A stretch of DNA of 64,000 nucleotides from Hymenoscyphus infarciens (GCA_001414345.1 LLCB01000015.1:62001-126000), one strand, 5' to 3'; counted from the first letter of the stretch, positions 12,064-24,659 are shown. Notes: generated from the letters alone by a model not told the origin. Translations and numbers: made by a program.

Positions 12064-13774
12064 ATTTTGGAAAAATATCATCTCGAGACAATTCCCACAA
12101 CATTGTCCCAATCCTTTTTGATTCACTGCTCATTTGGAGCATCACAAGGTATGGCCTCACATGAAGCTATAAATGTCAGGTATTATGTGACATACTCCCA
12201 TGCGATCTCGCGAGAAGTCCCACGGGCTTGGGTTCGGCGAATTACCCCGCAACCTAATGCCAGGGGACACAAAATGTTGTGCTCACATGATGCGAGGCAT
12301 CACCAGCTTTTATTTCAGCATGTCATCAAAAGGCATAACAGGATAAGATCTCCGAGAAATCTCGGGCTTATTCTAATACTGTTGAATACTATTTGTATTG
12401 AAGTGGATGTCAACTAATCCAAGTTACTATGACAAGAAACCACGATACATTCTCAACCACATGCTAACTTTCAAATTAGGAAGGACCTGAAAAGCTTTTG
12501 AGGTCATACAAACTAGCTACTCGGTACATACACTCCATCAGCAGACAGGTGTATCTTTGTACTGAACGGGTAGCCGCAATTATGATATTGTTCTGGCTGA
12601 CTGAAGACCCACACCGCTACTACTCTTTTCCTTTTGTTGCTACCTACCTTTTCGATTTTCATGAGCTCCTAGCGACATTGCTTTACCTTGCTTTGACTTT
12701 GTTCAATTTGTTCTTAGTACCTCAAGTGAGATCGTCGCTTTCCCCTACTGACTTTGAATTGCGCTCTGACGTTACTTTACCGGAGGCGTGTATTTGATAC
12801 TTTGCTGTCTTAGAAAATGACATTGTCTTATTGTACTTTTTTCTCGGCTCGCCGAGCTAGCTTTCATTTCTGTCATATCGGTTTGCGATTCAAGACTTCG
12901 TCACCTGTGGCTCAAACAGCGTGGTCCAAGACCAAGTCTCAATCTAACGTGGCATCTTTCCGATGTAGTAATTCGAACACTTCGAATCATTCATCTTAAC
13001 AATTTCAAAGCTTGGTTAACTAGATCTGGATTGATCTCTTGCCAAACTGTGCGTTGTTGCTGCTGCAGTAACTATTCGCTATCACGTGCTTAGTGGGTAT
13101 TTTCGTTCTACTGTCTCGCGGTTAGCCTGTTGTTGAGGCTCATTGCATTGTTCTCTATGTGTTTGGGTATTTTGGTTTGAATCACCGCCACAAACGGTTG
13201 TCTCAGACAAGCCTTCCACGCCTGCCTTCCCAAACTACATTCCTTGCTCTCGTCGCAAGCGGTTTGGAATTCTTCGCGCTATAAAATTTATTGTAGCTGG
13301 AGATAATTACGAGCAAATTTCTATAATCTTGTCCCACAACTCTGCGGCTCCGGGACTTCAAGTAGCTTCGGCATGTTTAGCCTTGCGAGTGACAGGGTAT
13401 GCTATTACGACATGTCTCCCGTCTACATGTCTGTGACTTGGGGGTCATACCATTCTTAACTTTTGTTGTCATTCGGGCATTCCCTTTTCTATCGAATTTC
13501 TTACAAGGCTCCGAGGTATTCTCAAAGCCAGTGAGATTCATAACATTTCGTCACACGACTGTGCCTAGATAAATATTATGTCTTCAACATGAGCTGCCAT
13601 CCATGTATTTCCTTTCCACTTTTAGTGAATCTGTTTATCACCATCGGTGAATCAGCAGCAATTTCAAGTAATTCATATCTATATTATAGCTTCTCCTCGG
13701 CTTTATTCCTTTTACAAACTTCAACCTTCTTCAATCATTCAACATATCAAGGTGCAAGTTCATAGTTTTCAATC
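12064..13774. other. Intergenic, 1.7 kb, promoter of the GH81 gene
   Basis: There is no supported gene. The last 150 bp before the GH81 start are pyrimidine-rich with a TATATTATAG stretch near 13679-13688, a possible TATA element. Short open frames here have no recognisable motifs. Confidence 0.5.
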
Positions 13775-16750
13775 ATGAAGGCATCCTTCTTCCTTTCTCT
13801 TTTACATACCATTGCGGTGTATGCCATTCCTTTCCCACAAGCCTCTGGGCCAAACGATGGGCACGAATTCTTCGCACCAATTCCGGGCTTCGTACCCTCT
13901 ACCAGCTCTGTAGCTCCTAGTGTTCCCGTTACAACAGTCCCAACATCTTCTGGAACTGTTCAAATCCTTCCCGAACCCACGCAAGCACCAGCTACGCAAG
14001 GAATTATCGTTACTCAACTTGATCCCGCTGGCATTCATACGAATGACCCGTTATTGAGCACTTCGATCCCTTCACCCACTTCCAAGCTTGATGGCGGACA
14101 ACCAACCGCTGTTCCGGGCCCAAAGCCACACCAAGCACTTGCGGAAAACATCTTCCAGCCTATTTCTACGGACCCACCACCGGGAAATATACCTCAACGT
14201 CCTGACCATCCTGCTCCTCGCTTGAATGTCCTGCCTTCTCAGCAAGGTCCTATTGGTACCAATAAGTTCTGGCAGAACTTTCTTTTGGGTAGTCAGGCTT
14301 CGGGGGCATGGACTCATCCTTATTCTCTGTAAGAGTGAAACACCTCCTGAGATCACTTTTGCCTTTTTGTCTCTTTCACTTTTCTCGTTAAAGCACCTCC
14401 ACAAATTGTGTGATGACCCAGCACTTGGTCGTTTTCGATCCACCAACCTTCATTTATAACTTCTTGTATAACAATCCCTCAATCAAAAGTTTCAAAGCTA
14501 ACTATCCCAACCCAGAACATGGGCCAAAGGCAAAGGAGCTACCAGCAGCTGGGGCATGTCAATCCAACACCTCGAAGACAGTCAAAAAGTCTTTGGGCCA
14601 GAAGGCGCAAACCCAGCTCGCTTCTTCGTCAACCCCATCGGAATTCAATCCATCATACTCTCAGCTCTAGAGCTCGGTGCAGACACGATCCTTACAACTG
14701 AGAGATTGACTGCCTTCTCAGCTCATGTTAGCTTACATGCTAGAGCTGGTGATCGTCCACTCATCCAAATACCAATCGTTCAAGGAATGGGCTTCGTTAC
14801 AGCTGGCTGTAATGCAGTTACTCCCATTCTCCAATCCGGTGTACTCTTCCGTTCGATCAACAAAGCCTCGGAGAATCCAAAACCTGGGGTAATGAAATTC
14901 ACTATTGAGCTTGAGGACAACAGAAAGTGGTTGCTATACGCATGGTCTCCCAAAGGTAATAACTTGGACTTCACGGTAGTCAACAATGGGTTGATTCAGG
15001 CGACCTCAACCTTCGACGGTGTCTTCCAATTCGCTAAGGACCCTGGAAATGGAGAGGCACTCTATGACGCTACCTCCGGTGCCTGGCCTGTCAGTGTTGA
15101 CCTCACAGGAACTGCTGATGGTGCAGCTGGATCTTACACCTTTACTTTCAACAAAGAAGGGTACATTCCTGACCCACCTACACTTCTCATGTACGCTCTA
15201 CCACATCATGTTGCTTCCTTCTCTGAAGACACTCGAGCAAATGTCAAAGATCTGTTACTTGACACCACCACCAAAGGGAAAGCCACTGCTGTGGTCGCTG
15301 ATTCTTGGACCATGTCTGAGAGTTTACCGACAACAATGGGTGTCGCACCTTGGGATCGGGATTCTGGAGAGAAGAAGGCACTATCGGATGATGCGAAGAG
15401 AATTGTTCATGCGCTTGCGGAAAAGGACATCTCGGAGGATGTGGATACGCAGAGTAATCTAAACTCCATGTACTACAGTGGAAAGGTAAGCAAGATTTCT
15501 TCTTCTGATGCCCAACCCCTTATCATTCACGCCGAAACCTCCCCCTTTCCTCAAACCCCCACTTTCGCTTAACGCAATTTCTAACTCTTTCAGGCACTCG
15601 CAAAATTCGCGCAAATCGTCTATGTACTCAACGACATGCTCGATGATAAGGGTCTAGCTCAATCGGGCTTGGATAAGCTCAAAGCAGCATTCGCAGTTTT
15701 CATCGAGAACCGCCAACAATACCCATTAGTTTACGAAACTGCCTGGAGCGGTTTAGTTTCTACTGCTTCTTATATTACGGGCGACGCCGGCGCCGATTTT
15801 GGAAACACCTTCTACAACGATCATCATTTCCATTATGGTTATTTCATTTATGCTGCTGCGATCATTGGGCATGGTAAGAATCACCAACTCCTAAATCTAA
15901 ACCTAGAAATCTGACAGCCATGATTTAGTCGACCCTTCATGGATTGATCCCAACAAGGCATACATTAATGCTCTGGTTCGGGATATTGCAAACCCTTCTC
16001 CCTTGGATACATTCTTCCCACAGCACAGAAACTTCGATTGGTACCACGGTCACTCCTTCGCTCATGGTAAGTTCCCAGTGAAACAGTCTTCATTTCCCAC
16101 ATCCCGCCTTTCATGAAACTCAACACTACCCTCACTCCGCTCTCAACTCCAATCCTCGTTCGAATTGAAAATGAACCAGGCTGACTGCCACAGGCCTGTA
16201 CGAAACCTCCGACGGCCGCGACGAAGAGTCCTCCAGCGAAGACATCCTCTCCTCCCTCGCCCTCAAACTCTGGGGCCAAGTAACCGGCTCCACAAACCTC
16301 GAAGCCCAAGGAAACCTCCAACTCGCCCTAACCTCTCGTGCACTGCAAAACTACTTCCTCTACGACTCCTCGAACACCGTCGAGCCCGCGAACTTCATCG
16401 ACAACAAGGTATCCGGCATTTTGTTTGAGAATAAAATCGATCATGTCACGTACTTTGGTGCTAATGCCGAGTATATTCATGGTATTCATATGATTCCCTT
16501 GGTATCCGCTAGTGCGTTGAGTAGGACCAAGAAGTTTGTTAAGGGGGAGTGGGATGCGTTTTTCAGTAATGGACGCGCGGAGGCGACAGAGGGGGGGTGG
16601 AGAGGTGTTTTGATGGCTAATCTTGCCCTCATCAATGCGAAGGCGAGTTGGGATTGGTTTACTAACCCATCTTTTGACGCGGCAGGACTCGATGGAGGAG
16701 CAAGTCAAACTTGGTATGCCGCAATGGCTGGGGCTTTAGGAGGGCTGTAA
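13775..16750 (+). CDS. Secreted endo-1,3-beta-glucanase, glycoside hydrolase family 81
   Basis: Five exons: 13775-14328, 14516-15485, 15594-15873, 15929-16066 and 16194-16750, giving 832 residues. A signal peptide is evident ([17 protein letters not shown]), followed by a Pro/Ser/Thr-rich linker of about 120 residues and then the GH81 region. Family hallmarks seen include [67 protein letters not shown], and the catalytic block [20 protein letters not shown] with its Asp and Glu residues. GH81 enzymes invert beta-1,3-glucan bonds and act in septum or cell-wall remodelling, or on external glucan. The first intron (187 bp) is longer than the others; it is supported because only this junction yields PYSL-TWAKGKG in frame. 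The downstream neighbour FZO1 is convergent. Confidence 0.93.
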
Positions 16751-17533
16751 AAAGAGAGTAGAGGCGACAAGGAGTAGAAGTGTGGAAGGTTATGCTTTTG
16801 AAAACTATACAACCTGACTATGAGACTAGGCAAAAGAGTCTGGAACAGTCGGGTAGGACGCAGAGTAGCGGAGTTTTTGGAGACCAAAGCACTGACTTAC
16901 ACTTACAAGAAGATGTCATTGAGCTTCACCTGGTGTGAATCTCATAGACCAGATATCATTAGAGGTAAAACCCCAGATAAATGACTAGGAAAACTTAGCT
17001 AGCATTCATTCATAAGCAAACTACCACAGTAACCCGCTTGAGACGTCAATGCGACTGAAGAAAACGAGGGGAGAAGAAGCAAGATTTTGCGCGCCACCGT
17101 TCAATATCTCACTAATTAAAGCCCAACGTACCGCAAGTAAACTCATCACAAATCCAAATAAAACCAAGAGAAAAGATTCGTGCCTCAATCTCGCTGTGGT
17201 TTTATTACTATGTACGTACGTATCTCATCAGAACCCAAACTATAAACAACGAAAGAGGAAGCGGGGATTCTTTCAAAGCTCCTCGGAAGTAACCTAATCC
17301 ACCAGCCAGCCACCTTACCACCGAAGAGCAAAAAGCAAACGCCCACCCACCAATCCCATCAATCGTCTCTCTTTTCGCTCCTACAACTACAATGCCGCGT
17401 TTGATATTCATCCACCTCAAAAAAAAAAAAAAAAGAACGCCTTCATTTTCCAGAATGAGAGGGGAATGGAAAAAACGACCGTATTAAAATGTAAAAGTGG
17501 TATCAAGAAATCTCCAATGGTCTAATGAAAATC
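16751..17533. other. Intergenic between convergent GH81 and FZO1 genes
   Basis: This region of about 780 bp is AT-rich with a poly-A run near 17418-17433. No coding signal or repeat family was recognised. Confidence 0.5.
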
Positions 17534-20281
17534 TTAAAAATCATAAGCTGCAGCTACTCCTGGTGCCGGTCCTTCCAGGTCGATCGCCTCGACAGTATTT
17601 CGGATCCTGGCACTTTCGTTGACCAGGTTTCCAAAGTACTTTCGGGCAACTTCGCTTTCGCCGCGGATCTTTAATGTCTCCTCACGCTTAGAACCAAGTT
17701 GTTCCACGGAGCGCTGAAGACCAACACGCAGGTTATCAGCTGGGAAACGGAGGACCTTTCGGACGGAGGTGGAGATTCTGTCGCTGTTTGCATGAACGTA
17801 GTCGATGGCTGTGAGTTGAGCCGAGATCTTGGTGGAGAGACGGTGGGGGAGTGAGTGTGGGATCTGGTTTAGAATGTAATAAGTTGCGGCGGCGGCTGCT
17901 GCGATGACACCTGGAATGATGAGCTTCTGGATGTTGTTATTGCCAACAATTTTTGCGGCTCCCAGAGCTCCGTCAACCCAACCATATCCACCGACCATGC
18001 GTCCACCAACAGCGGTTGCAACAGTGAGAGCCATTCCAGTTCCGGCCATCTTCTCTTGTTTTTGCAGGATAGTTGACCAGTCGAAAAAGTCCCATAATTC
18101 GGTTTCGATTTCGACCTGTCGGGCTAGAATATCTCGCTTTCTTCGGAACATGACATCGCTTCGGAAACTCAAGTCTGTGTACTCATTTCCAAGGTGGAGG
18201 AGTCCCAATTGCTTGATCGAGTTCACTCCACCAACAGTTTTGGATCGAGCATGCTCTTCACACGCCGTGACTGCCGCCGATATTTCGGAGAGGATGGCCT
18301 CCTTAAGGTCATCTGCATATTGGAATGCGTTGAACAGACCCGGATAAGGGATGCCATGATCTTCCTCCCCTGCTTGTGATATAGTTGAGGTAAGAGTCGA
18401 TCGGGTGTGGTCGTAAATGTCTTTGCATGTGGCCTCGATAGTTCGATCGATGTCATCGCTAACTTCCGCCTTGGCCTTTTTGGATGCCTCAAGAACGGGT
18501 TCCAGTTCTTTTAGTTCTTTTGAAACGCGGTTCAATTCGGATTGAGCAACCTCCTGGTTGACGGTTGCCAGGGTTTGCACATCTCCAAGGACGTTCAGCA
18601 AATATGTCTTAGCTGGTGCCAACTTTGATCGAGCACGCTTCTCCAATACGAATCTTCTTAGCGATTGTTCAAGAGCCTCGAAATCTCGAATCTTTTCTTT
18701 ATCCTGGGCCTTGCCCTTGCCCTTTGGATCCGAGTCATCAAAGTCGCCTCCATCGCCTCCACTCGAGCTTCCACTACCTCCATTTCCGCCTGGTGGACCC
18801 GGTGGGGGCGCTGTGGGGATTGCATTACTTGAGACGAAATGAACCAAGTCTGAGGATTCCTTGAATGTTCTGGGACTTAGACCATGAACTTGCTCCAAAA
18901 TCATCTTTTGGCATCTCTCCTTGTCCTTGATGTTGTCGTATCCGTTAACCACCATGAAAATGTATGCCTTTTCTGCGGCCGCAGCCCAAATGAACTCTCT
19001 TGCAGTTTGTGTGAAGTGATTGGCAGCCGATACAATAAATACCACCACATCAATCTCCTCTTGTCGTGCAAATACAGCAGTAGTCTTTGTAGTATCGGAG
19101 TTGAGACCCGGAGCATCGATGATCGAAATATCCACTACACCATTGTTGAGTAGTGATTCGTCGATTGATCGTACGTCTTGTAGGTAAATTTTGCACTGCG
19201 TGTAGGCTTCGTTATCGACCACAAGCTTCTCCAAATCCGTCAAGCGAAAGACATCGTATGTGGTCTCATCATGCCGATTGTACTGCGAGTCCTTGTGTAC
19301 TGCATGCACCTCCTCAACCCCTCCATTCTCCCTAGCATCCAAAACCTCGCAGAAAATATTCGTACACGGTTGTTGGTCCTCTGGCAGAACCTTGCGTCGA
19401 AGGAGGGCGTTACAGAACGTAGATTTGCCAGCATTCAAATCTCCTGTCACAAGCACCTTACTTGAGGTATCCTCAATTCGTTCCCGCAACGACAAAAGGT
19501 GCTTGATGCTCGTGCTGATCTTTCCGTCCAGGAGGGATGCTATCGAATTCTTCTCTAGTGAATGTACCAACTCCGTTTGATATAATGCTCCCAACTTGAG
19601 ATCTAGTTTCAAAATGGAGAATTCTTGTGCGATTTGTGGAGTCATCAATCGTGGTTCTGCAACGGCCTTCTCCTCTGCCGACTTGCTCGATTCCCCCTGG
19701 GTACTTTGTTCGCCGATCGAGGTTTCCGCTCGTCGCATGGATCCTGGACGAGGCTCCGGTGGCATAGACAGTCGCTTGTTAGCTCCTGTATTCGTGTGTA
19801 CCAAAGCTGGTCTGTCGTTTCGATTCGGGGATGCCAACTCGGCGCGTTGTACTGATGGATATGTTGCCGGCCATGACGCATTCATCTCCTGCAACGATCT
19901 TAAACTCTCCACCACTCTGTTGATTGATTTGCCAAGGGCCACTCGATGCTGATTGTACCATAGCTGGTGTATGGCATTTGCCTGAACCCTCCTATCGTTG
20001 TCGGCAGCTGCTCCACTCTGTCCAATTGGTGACATAGTAGGGGTAGGTCTGTCCTCGGTCAAAGTAGGATTCCATGATGGCGCACCATTGATTCCATCAC
20101 CAGCCAAGCTTCCTCCGTAACCTGAGTCGTTGTCCAAGATGGCTTGAAGTCGAGCTGCACTTTCTGAGGTCGAACCAGTCCCGACGGTCATAAATTGAGG
20201 ACGATTCGGGTTGCTCGAGCTCGAGCTCGACCCTGCTGGCAGAGACTGCCTCTTTTTTCCTTTATCGTATTCTTGGCTCAT
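17534..20281 (-). CDS. FZO1: Mitofusin FZO1, outer-membrane dynamin-like GTPase
   Basis: An intronless frame of 915 residues starting MSQEYDKGKKRQ at 20281. After a polar Ser/Asn-rich N-terminus of about 100 residues comes a coiled-coil region, then a dynamin-type GTPase domain with P-loop GDLNAGKST (about residue 278), switch Thr in PCTNIFCEVLDA, DAPGLNSDTT (G3) and VNGYDNIKDKER (G4). Two close hydrophobic segments near residues 745-765 and 780-802 (GMALTVATAVGG region and IIPGVIAAAAAATYYIL) fit the paired membrane anchor of mitofusins, followed by a C-terminal heptad region. Mitofusins tether and fuse mitochondrial outer membranes. The open frame continues upstream of this ATG, but that part is unlike the family and probably 5' UTR. 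The gene is head-to-head with VPS2. Confidence 0.93.
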   Translation of the reverse strand: MSQEYDKGKKRQSLPAGSSSSSSNPNRPQFMTVGTGSTSESAARLQAILDNDSGYGGSLAGDGINGAPSWNPTLTEDRPTPTMSPIGQSGAAADNDRRVQANAIHQLWYNQHRVALGKSINRVVESLRSLQEMNASWPATYPSVQRAELASPNRNDRPALVHTNTGANKRLSMPPEPRPGSMRRAETSIGEQSTQGESSKSAEEKAVAEPRLMTPQIAQEFSILKLDLKLGALYQTELVHSLEKNSIASLLDGKISTSIKHLLSLRERIEDTSSKVLVTGDLNAGKSTFCNALLRRKVLPEDQQPCTNIFCEVLDARENGGVEEVHAVHKDSQYNRHDETTYDVFRLTDLEKLVVDNEAYTQCKIYLQDVRSIDESLLNNGVVDISIIDAPGLNSDTTKTTAVFARQEEIDVVVFIVSAANHFTQTAREFIWAAAAEKAYIFMVVNGYDNIKDKERCQKMILEQVHGLSPRTFKESSDLVHFVSSNAIPTAPPPGPPGGNGGSGSSSGGDGGDFDDSDPKGKGKAQDKEKIRDFEALEQSLRRFVLEKRARSKLAPAKTYLLNVLGDVQTLATVNQEVAQSELNRVSKELKELEPVLEASKKAKAEVSDDIDRTIEATCKDIYDHTRSTLTSTISQAGEEDHGIPYPGLFNAFQYADDLKEAILSEISAAVTACEEHARSKTVGGVNSIKQLGLLHLGNEYTDLSFRSDVMFRRKRDILARQVEIETELWDFFDWSTILQKQEKMAGTGMALTVATAVGGRMVGGYGWVDGALGAAKIVGNNNIQKLIIPGVIAAAAAATYYILNQIPHSLPHRLSTKISAQLTAIDYVHANSDRISTSVRKVLRFPADNLRVGLQRSVEQLGSKREETLKIRGESEVARKYFGNLVNESARIRNTVEAIDLEGPAPGVAAAYDF

Positions 20282-20924
20282 CTTGATGGAAGTCGTATCA
20301 TTCGGCGTTGAGGGGTAAAGCAGCTGTTTGTCTCGCAGAAAATTGTTTATGATGATGAATGGGTTGACCTCCACGCATCTTGCCACGCCAAGATTATGCA
20401 CGTAAATGGTTATGTAAGCGCACTTGATTCGTCTCCACTTCAATCCAATTTTGATGGGTCGCGGTTGCTAAGAGGATATTATTGCAAAATTGGCCAGTGG
20501 CTCAATAATAAAATTATGCTTTGTACATCGTAGTTATGGTTCTATATTTCTGATTGCAAGTAACAGTGGAATTTGTGTAAAAGTTGGTAGGGCAATGGAA
20601 GGCTAAGCTTGGCACCACAATTTGCGAACCTTCTAAAAGCGTAGCGTGATAACAATAAATCGTAAAAATATAACAAAAATCTAGGCACATGCTAATTTGA
20701 CTTTTTCTTATTCACATATATGCGTTGAGGTAATTATTGCTGCCTCAAGTAATGGATCCACTTATTTTGGCGCGAGGCTACGCTAACCATAGAGCCCCAC
20801 GTGCTAAACTCCAAGGGTCAGCCCGCTCCCCGCCAAGCCCCCATTATGACGAGGCGCTTCCAAAGGCAACTATGAAACTACCCAAAGGTTCCCGCCAGCC
20901 TTTCCTTCCCAAACCACAAACACC
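20282..20924. promoter_or_regulatory. Bidirectional promoter region, FZO1 / VPS2
   Basis: This 643-bp region separates two divergent genes for organelle membrane remodelling. It is AT-rich in the middle and GC-rich next to VPS2. A CACGTG-type E-box is present (CCACGTGC near 20798). Confidence 0.5.
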
Positions 20925-21776
20925 ATGAATGTAAAGACCAATTACAAAAAACACTCAAGGAATCAACTAATATTTCTCGCAGATCGTCGAATGGGCTTTC
21001 GGAAAGCGCATGACGCCCGCAGAGCGTCTGCGCAAACACCAGCGATCACTCGAAAAGACGCAGCGGGAGTTGGATCGCGAGCGCGTGAAGCTTGAGAACC
21101 AGGAGAAGAAGCTGATTCAGGATATCAAGAAGAGTGCGAAGAATGGACAGATGGGTGCTTGTAAGATTCAGGCCAAGGATCTGGTTAGGACGCGGAGATA
21201 TATTGAGAAGTTCTATTCGATGAGGACTCAGTTACAGGCCATTTCGTTACGCATACAGGTATGTTTGTTTAGGGTCTCTTGGGGGTTTTTGAAGCAGAGG
21301 ACTTATGCTTGCATCTGTTAGACTGTGAGGACGAACGAGCAGATGATGCAGGCGATGAAGGGCGCGACCGGGGTTTTGGGAAGTATGAATCGCAATATGA
21401 ATCTCCCGGCCCTACAAAGGATAGCGATGGAATTCGAGAAGGAGAATGACATTATGGATCAGAGACAAGAGATGATGGATGATGCTATTGATGATGTTAC
21501 GGGGTTGGAGGACGAGGAAGAGGGCGATGAGATTGTCGACCAGGTGCTGGAGGAAATCGGGGTTGATCTTAAGAATGCTGTAAGTTTGACGCCATGTTCT
21601 TTTGTTCATGGCAATGCTGATTCGAATTTTAGATGGGCGAAACTCCACAAGGACTACAAAGCACTACAGTACCCGAGGGACGAGTTGCACAGGCTATTGG
21701 AGGAGGTCCAACTGGTGGAGGAGGGGATCCTGGAGATAATGATCTTCAAGCTAGACTTGACAGTCTCAGGAGATGA
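20925..21776 (+). CDS. VPS2: ESCRT-III subunit VPS2/DID4 (CHMP2 family)
   Basis: Four exons: 20925-20930 (only ATG AAT), 20983-21258, 21322-21579 and 21633-21776, giving 227 residues. The tiny first exon gives MN and joins IVEWAFGKRMTPAERLRKHQ, the near-invariant CHMP2 N-terminus, which decides this start. The protein continues with the basic helix-1 RSLEKTQRELDRERVKLENQ, ACKIQAKDLVRTRRYIEKFY, and MNRNMNLPALQRIAMEFEKE. It ends with an acidic region and a C-terminal DLQARLDSLRR, a MIM1-type motif that binds the Vps4 MIT domain. VPS2 works with VPS24 to recruit Vps4 and complete multivesicular-body scission on endosomes. Reading through the short introns would break the protein, and all phases close. 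Confidence 0.95.
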
Positions 21777-22210
21777 GATGAAATATCTTTCGTGACATAT
21801 AGTTCTGGCGTTCATCTCAATACTGAGAACCGGAGTTTTGGCGATTTGATGCTAATGATATTATGGATTCACACAGCCTCGGCTGGCACCAAGTACAGAG
21901 AGGTGCACGCCTTGTTGGTTTTGCCATTTTGTGAATCACATCCTCCTCAGCGTAGTTTTCTTGAGATTTAACTTATGATTTAACTCTATGTTACCCCGCA
22001 ACGCCAGCTTGCTTCATTTGGGGACCCATTCATATCTACAAGCCAACCGTTTGCCGCGGGACTGCATATTTTCCTCCGTTCAGCTCGCATGTTCTTACCC
22101 TTCTTGTTCAGTTCAGAGTATTAACCCACGAGAATTCCACATCCCTTATTTACAGGCCTCTCCAGCATAGTACCTTCCACACAGTTTGCATTCTGCTGTC
22201 TCCTGTAGTC

Positions 22211-22644
22211 ATGGAAAGCCTCTTTCAATCCACCACACAATCCAAACCATGTAGTCTAGAAGAATCCCTTGCCCTAGATCCTTGGGATACCTTTCTAGCT
22301 CTCCTAAACTCATTCTACGTCGCAATATCTACCACCCCAACGCTCCGACTGAAAGCAAATCCCTACTTCAAGGCTCTTCTTCTTCAAGATCTATTTCATC
22401 GATCCGAAGTATCCGATGCGCATCTCACGGTCCACCTTATGCTGACGAGGACATCGAAAGTGTTTTCTTCAAATATGGAGGGCTGCATGGGATTACGGCG
22501 CTCACTCTGGGCTTTAGAGAACTTGACTCTCTACAAAATAAATGGGCGGGAATTGGTGATGAATCGGTACAGCAATGGCTTGTTGGGAATGTTTCAAGGC
22601 TCCTGCGTCCGCTTATAAGTGAGGACTCAGGAGTGGATACTTGA
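22211..22644 (+). other. Possible disrupted or misread small gene (hypothetical)
   Basis: Two overlapping frames look partly coding. The first, from the ATG at 22211, begins MESLFQSTTQSKPCSLEESL and then ALDPWDTFLALLNSF. The second, shifted, carries ADEDIESVFFKYGGLHGITA and ends LLRPLISEDSGVDT before TGA at 22642. The second has no ATG of its own. A single product would need a frameshift or an unusually short intron near 22408. I recognise no domain. This could be a decayed gene, a real gene with an unseen intron, or chance. Confidence 0.25.
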
Positions 22645-24140
22645 AGATACTGGTAAGTCCGTTCTTGAAAAGAGTAGTCTTCTCTCTCTAAAAAAGAACT
22701 AGGACTTCCACGTAAATTGCACACGGACAAGATTGTTTATCTTGGAAAGAACAAAGAACCCTAAACGTCGACTGTCGAATAATGCCACTTCTCGAGAATC
22801 CAAACGCCTACGCTAGTTACAACACAAGTGGCGAACCCAGAGGAAGAGGAAGAGAAACTGGAGGAGCAACATCAGCCTTCGATTTGTACTCGAATCAATT
22901 ATATTCTCAGCGACCAGTCTCCTTAATAAGACGGCCGGCTCATCGGGCCCTCCAAATGTTATACCAGGAGCAACTCGATGCTTCAGGGATTAGCTATGCG
23001 GAAAGATTATTGGAGCCTCGTTCTTTTGGGTAGCCGAAGGCCAGTGAACTACGCATTGTCGGTTTGAGGACTATATACTTTTCTTAGGGAAGCTACGACA
23101 ATGGCAACGGATAACTATCTGCCTATTACAAAACACATTCTAACACCACTATACTAGCTTGATTGATTTTGGAGATCCATCATTACCCACAAGTTATATT
23201 CTTAGTTTGCCTCGGACAACCGCGTTTGGGCAGGACTGCATAATCCCCCTGTTCAAGTTGCGGGGGAGGCAATCCTATAGTCTGGTCTAGAGCCGGAATC
23301 CGGATGCAGATCGAAGTTAATTAATCAATTCTAGATCAATGACTTGCATCTCACGCAGACTGAACGAAATTGTAATTTGAAGTAGTAGAACTGTGGCAAT
23401 AATTATCATTCTGTAGGGTCACCATTATCATTCTTTAGGGTCATCAATGGTCTTTGCAAGGAGGTAAGACAGGGTAGGTACCGACCCGACTTGGAAACTC
23501 ACCTCTACCACTTCCCGAAGTCCAACCTGGTGTGTACAGGTACAGTATAGTATAGTACCAACATGAGGGGAAAGATTGCTTTGGACTTATCAAGTGACGG
23601 CGTTAGATAATAATAAAAACATAATTGAAGCAATTAACATAAAAGAATAAAAGAATCGAACTTTTATTTAGAATTTAAATATAATTTGCTTTACCTTTAA
23701 GCTAATTCTGTAGCAGATGCATGGCGGAGTACTCGCTTGCTCCTGCATTGCCATTGCCATAGCCATAGCCATATTGCCGCCGTGTAAGAAGATAATGAAT
23801 AAAGAAAGAGGGCTACGCGGTATACCTATGTACTTATGTATTGTGGAAGCAGTCAGCACTTTGCCTGGCAACCTCCCTCTCTGAGGTCTGAGTTGACCTT
23901 GAGGTCCCAATCTCAACGGAAATACATAGGTAACTTTGACTTTTTGGGATTGAGCGAAACCCCGTCTGGTTTGGCCCGGGACGGAAGGCTCGAGAGGCTC
24001 CGAGGACACACCTCACCTCACGCGCCCGTCAAGAGGAAACAACGTCTCTTGAGTCCTTAGGTTCCTTCCCTTCGGACAATCACAAACACCCTGCGCCGGC
24101 CGGCACCATCTGTCTTTCATCGCCAAAAGATTTAAGGATT

Positions 24141-24188
24141 ACCAAAACACCAAAACTCCAAAACTCCAAAACACCAAAACACCAAAAG
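24141..24188. repeat. Imperfect 9-bp tandem repeat (CCAAAACA/CCAAAACT type)
   Basis: About five copies of ACCAAAACAC or CCAAAACTC units stand in a row, upstream of PTC1. It is a simple low-complexity repeat in a probable promoter. Confidence 0.8.
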
Positions 24189-24659
24189 GTCACATCGCAT
24201 TGGAGTGCTTTCGAATTCTGAAGAAGTAGACGATCCGTATTCGTATGTCATCTCCCTCCGTATTTTAGATCAGAACAGTTGGTGCCTTGGAGCTTGGTCC
24301 TCCTCTCCAGCGCGTCGGCGTCGGCTACCCCACATTCAACATCGTCATTGCTGATAATCATAATCGAAGACAGTCCAACCATTCCTCCTCCCCTACAAAC
24401 AAGAAGATTCCCAAACCTCCAACCTCTGGAATCTTCGCCCTCCTTCTACAAATACAACAACACCACTCTCTACCCCACTCGGCCTTGATTCCACCCACAT
24501 CCACGCATATCACCATCGAGCCGTATCCCCCGTGGGACTCGGATCCCAAGTTTAGATCGACACCCAGCCTCCTCTCGTGGGACGTCTACGCAAGTCAACA
24601 AGCTGGCAGGAAGTAAGCGGAGGAGCATTTCCTCCCAAGGCGGAGGTCTGCTAAACAGA

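Larger units (their letters stand above)
21777..24659. other. Gene-poor region of 2.9 kb
   Basis: Apart from the weak candidate at 22211-22644 and another short open frame at 22782-23033 (83 residues, no motif), this stretch looks non-coding. Near 23400-23450 a pair of similar units (ATTATCATTCTGTAGGGTCA and ATTATCATTCTTTAGGGTCA) sits in tandem. A TAGCCA/TGCCAT run lies near 23748-23774. The last 400 bp are probably the promoter and 5' UTR of PTC1. Confidence 0.5.

Noticed and set aside
12498..12797. 99-codon frame (+) with hydrophobic residues upstream of the GH81 gene
   Set aside because: No homology signal, AT-rich promoter context, no neighbouring exons.
24287..24616. Possible upstream exon of PTC1
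   Set aside because: The frame lacks an ATG at its start and any PP2C similarity, and the core gene starts well at 24660; kept only as a remark.
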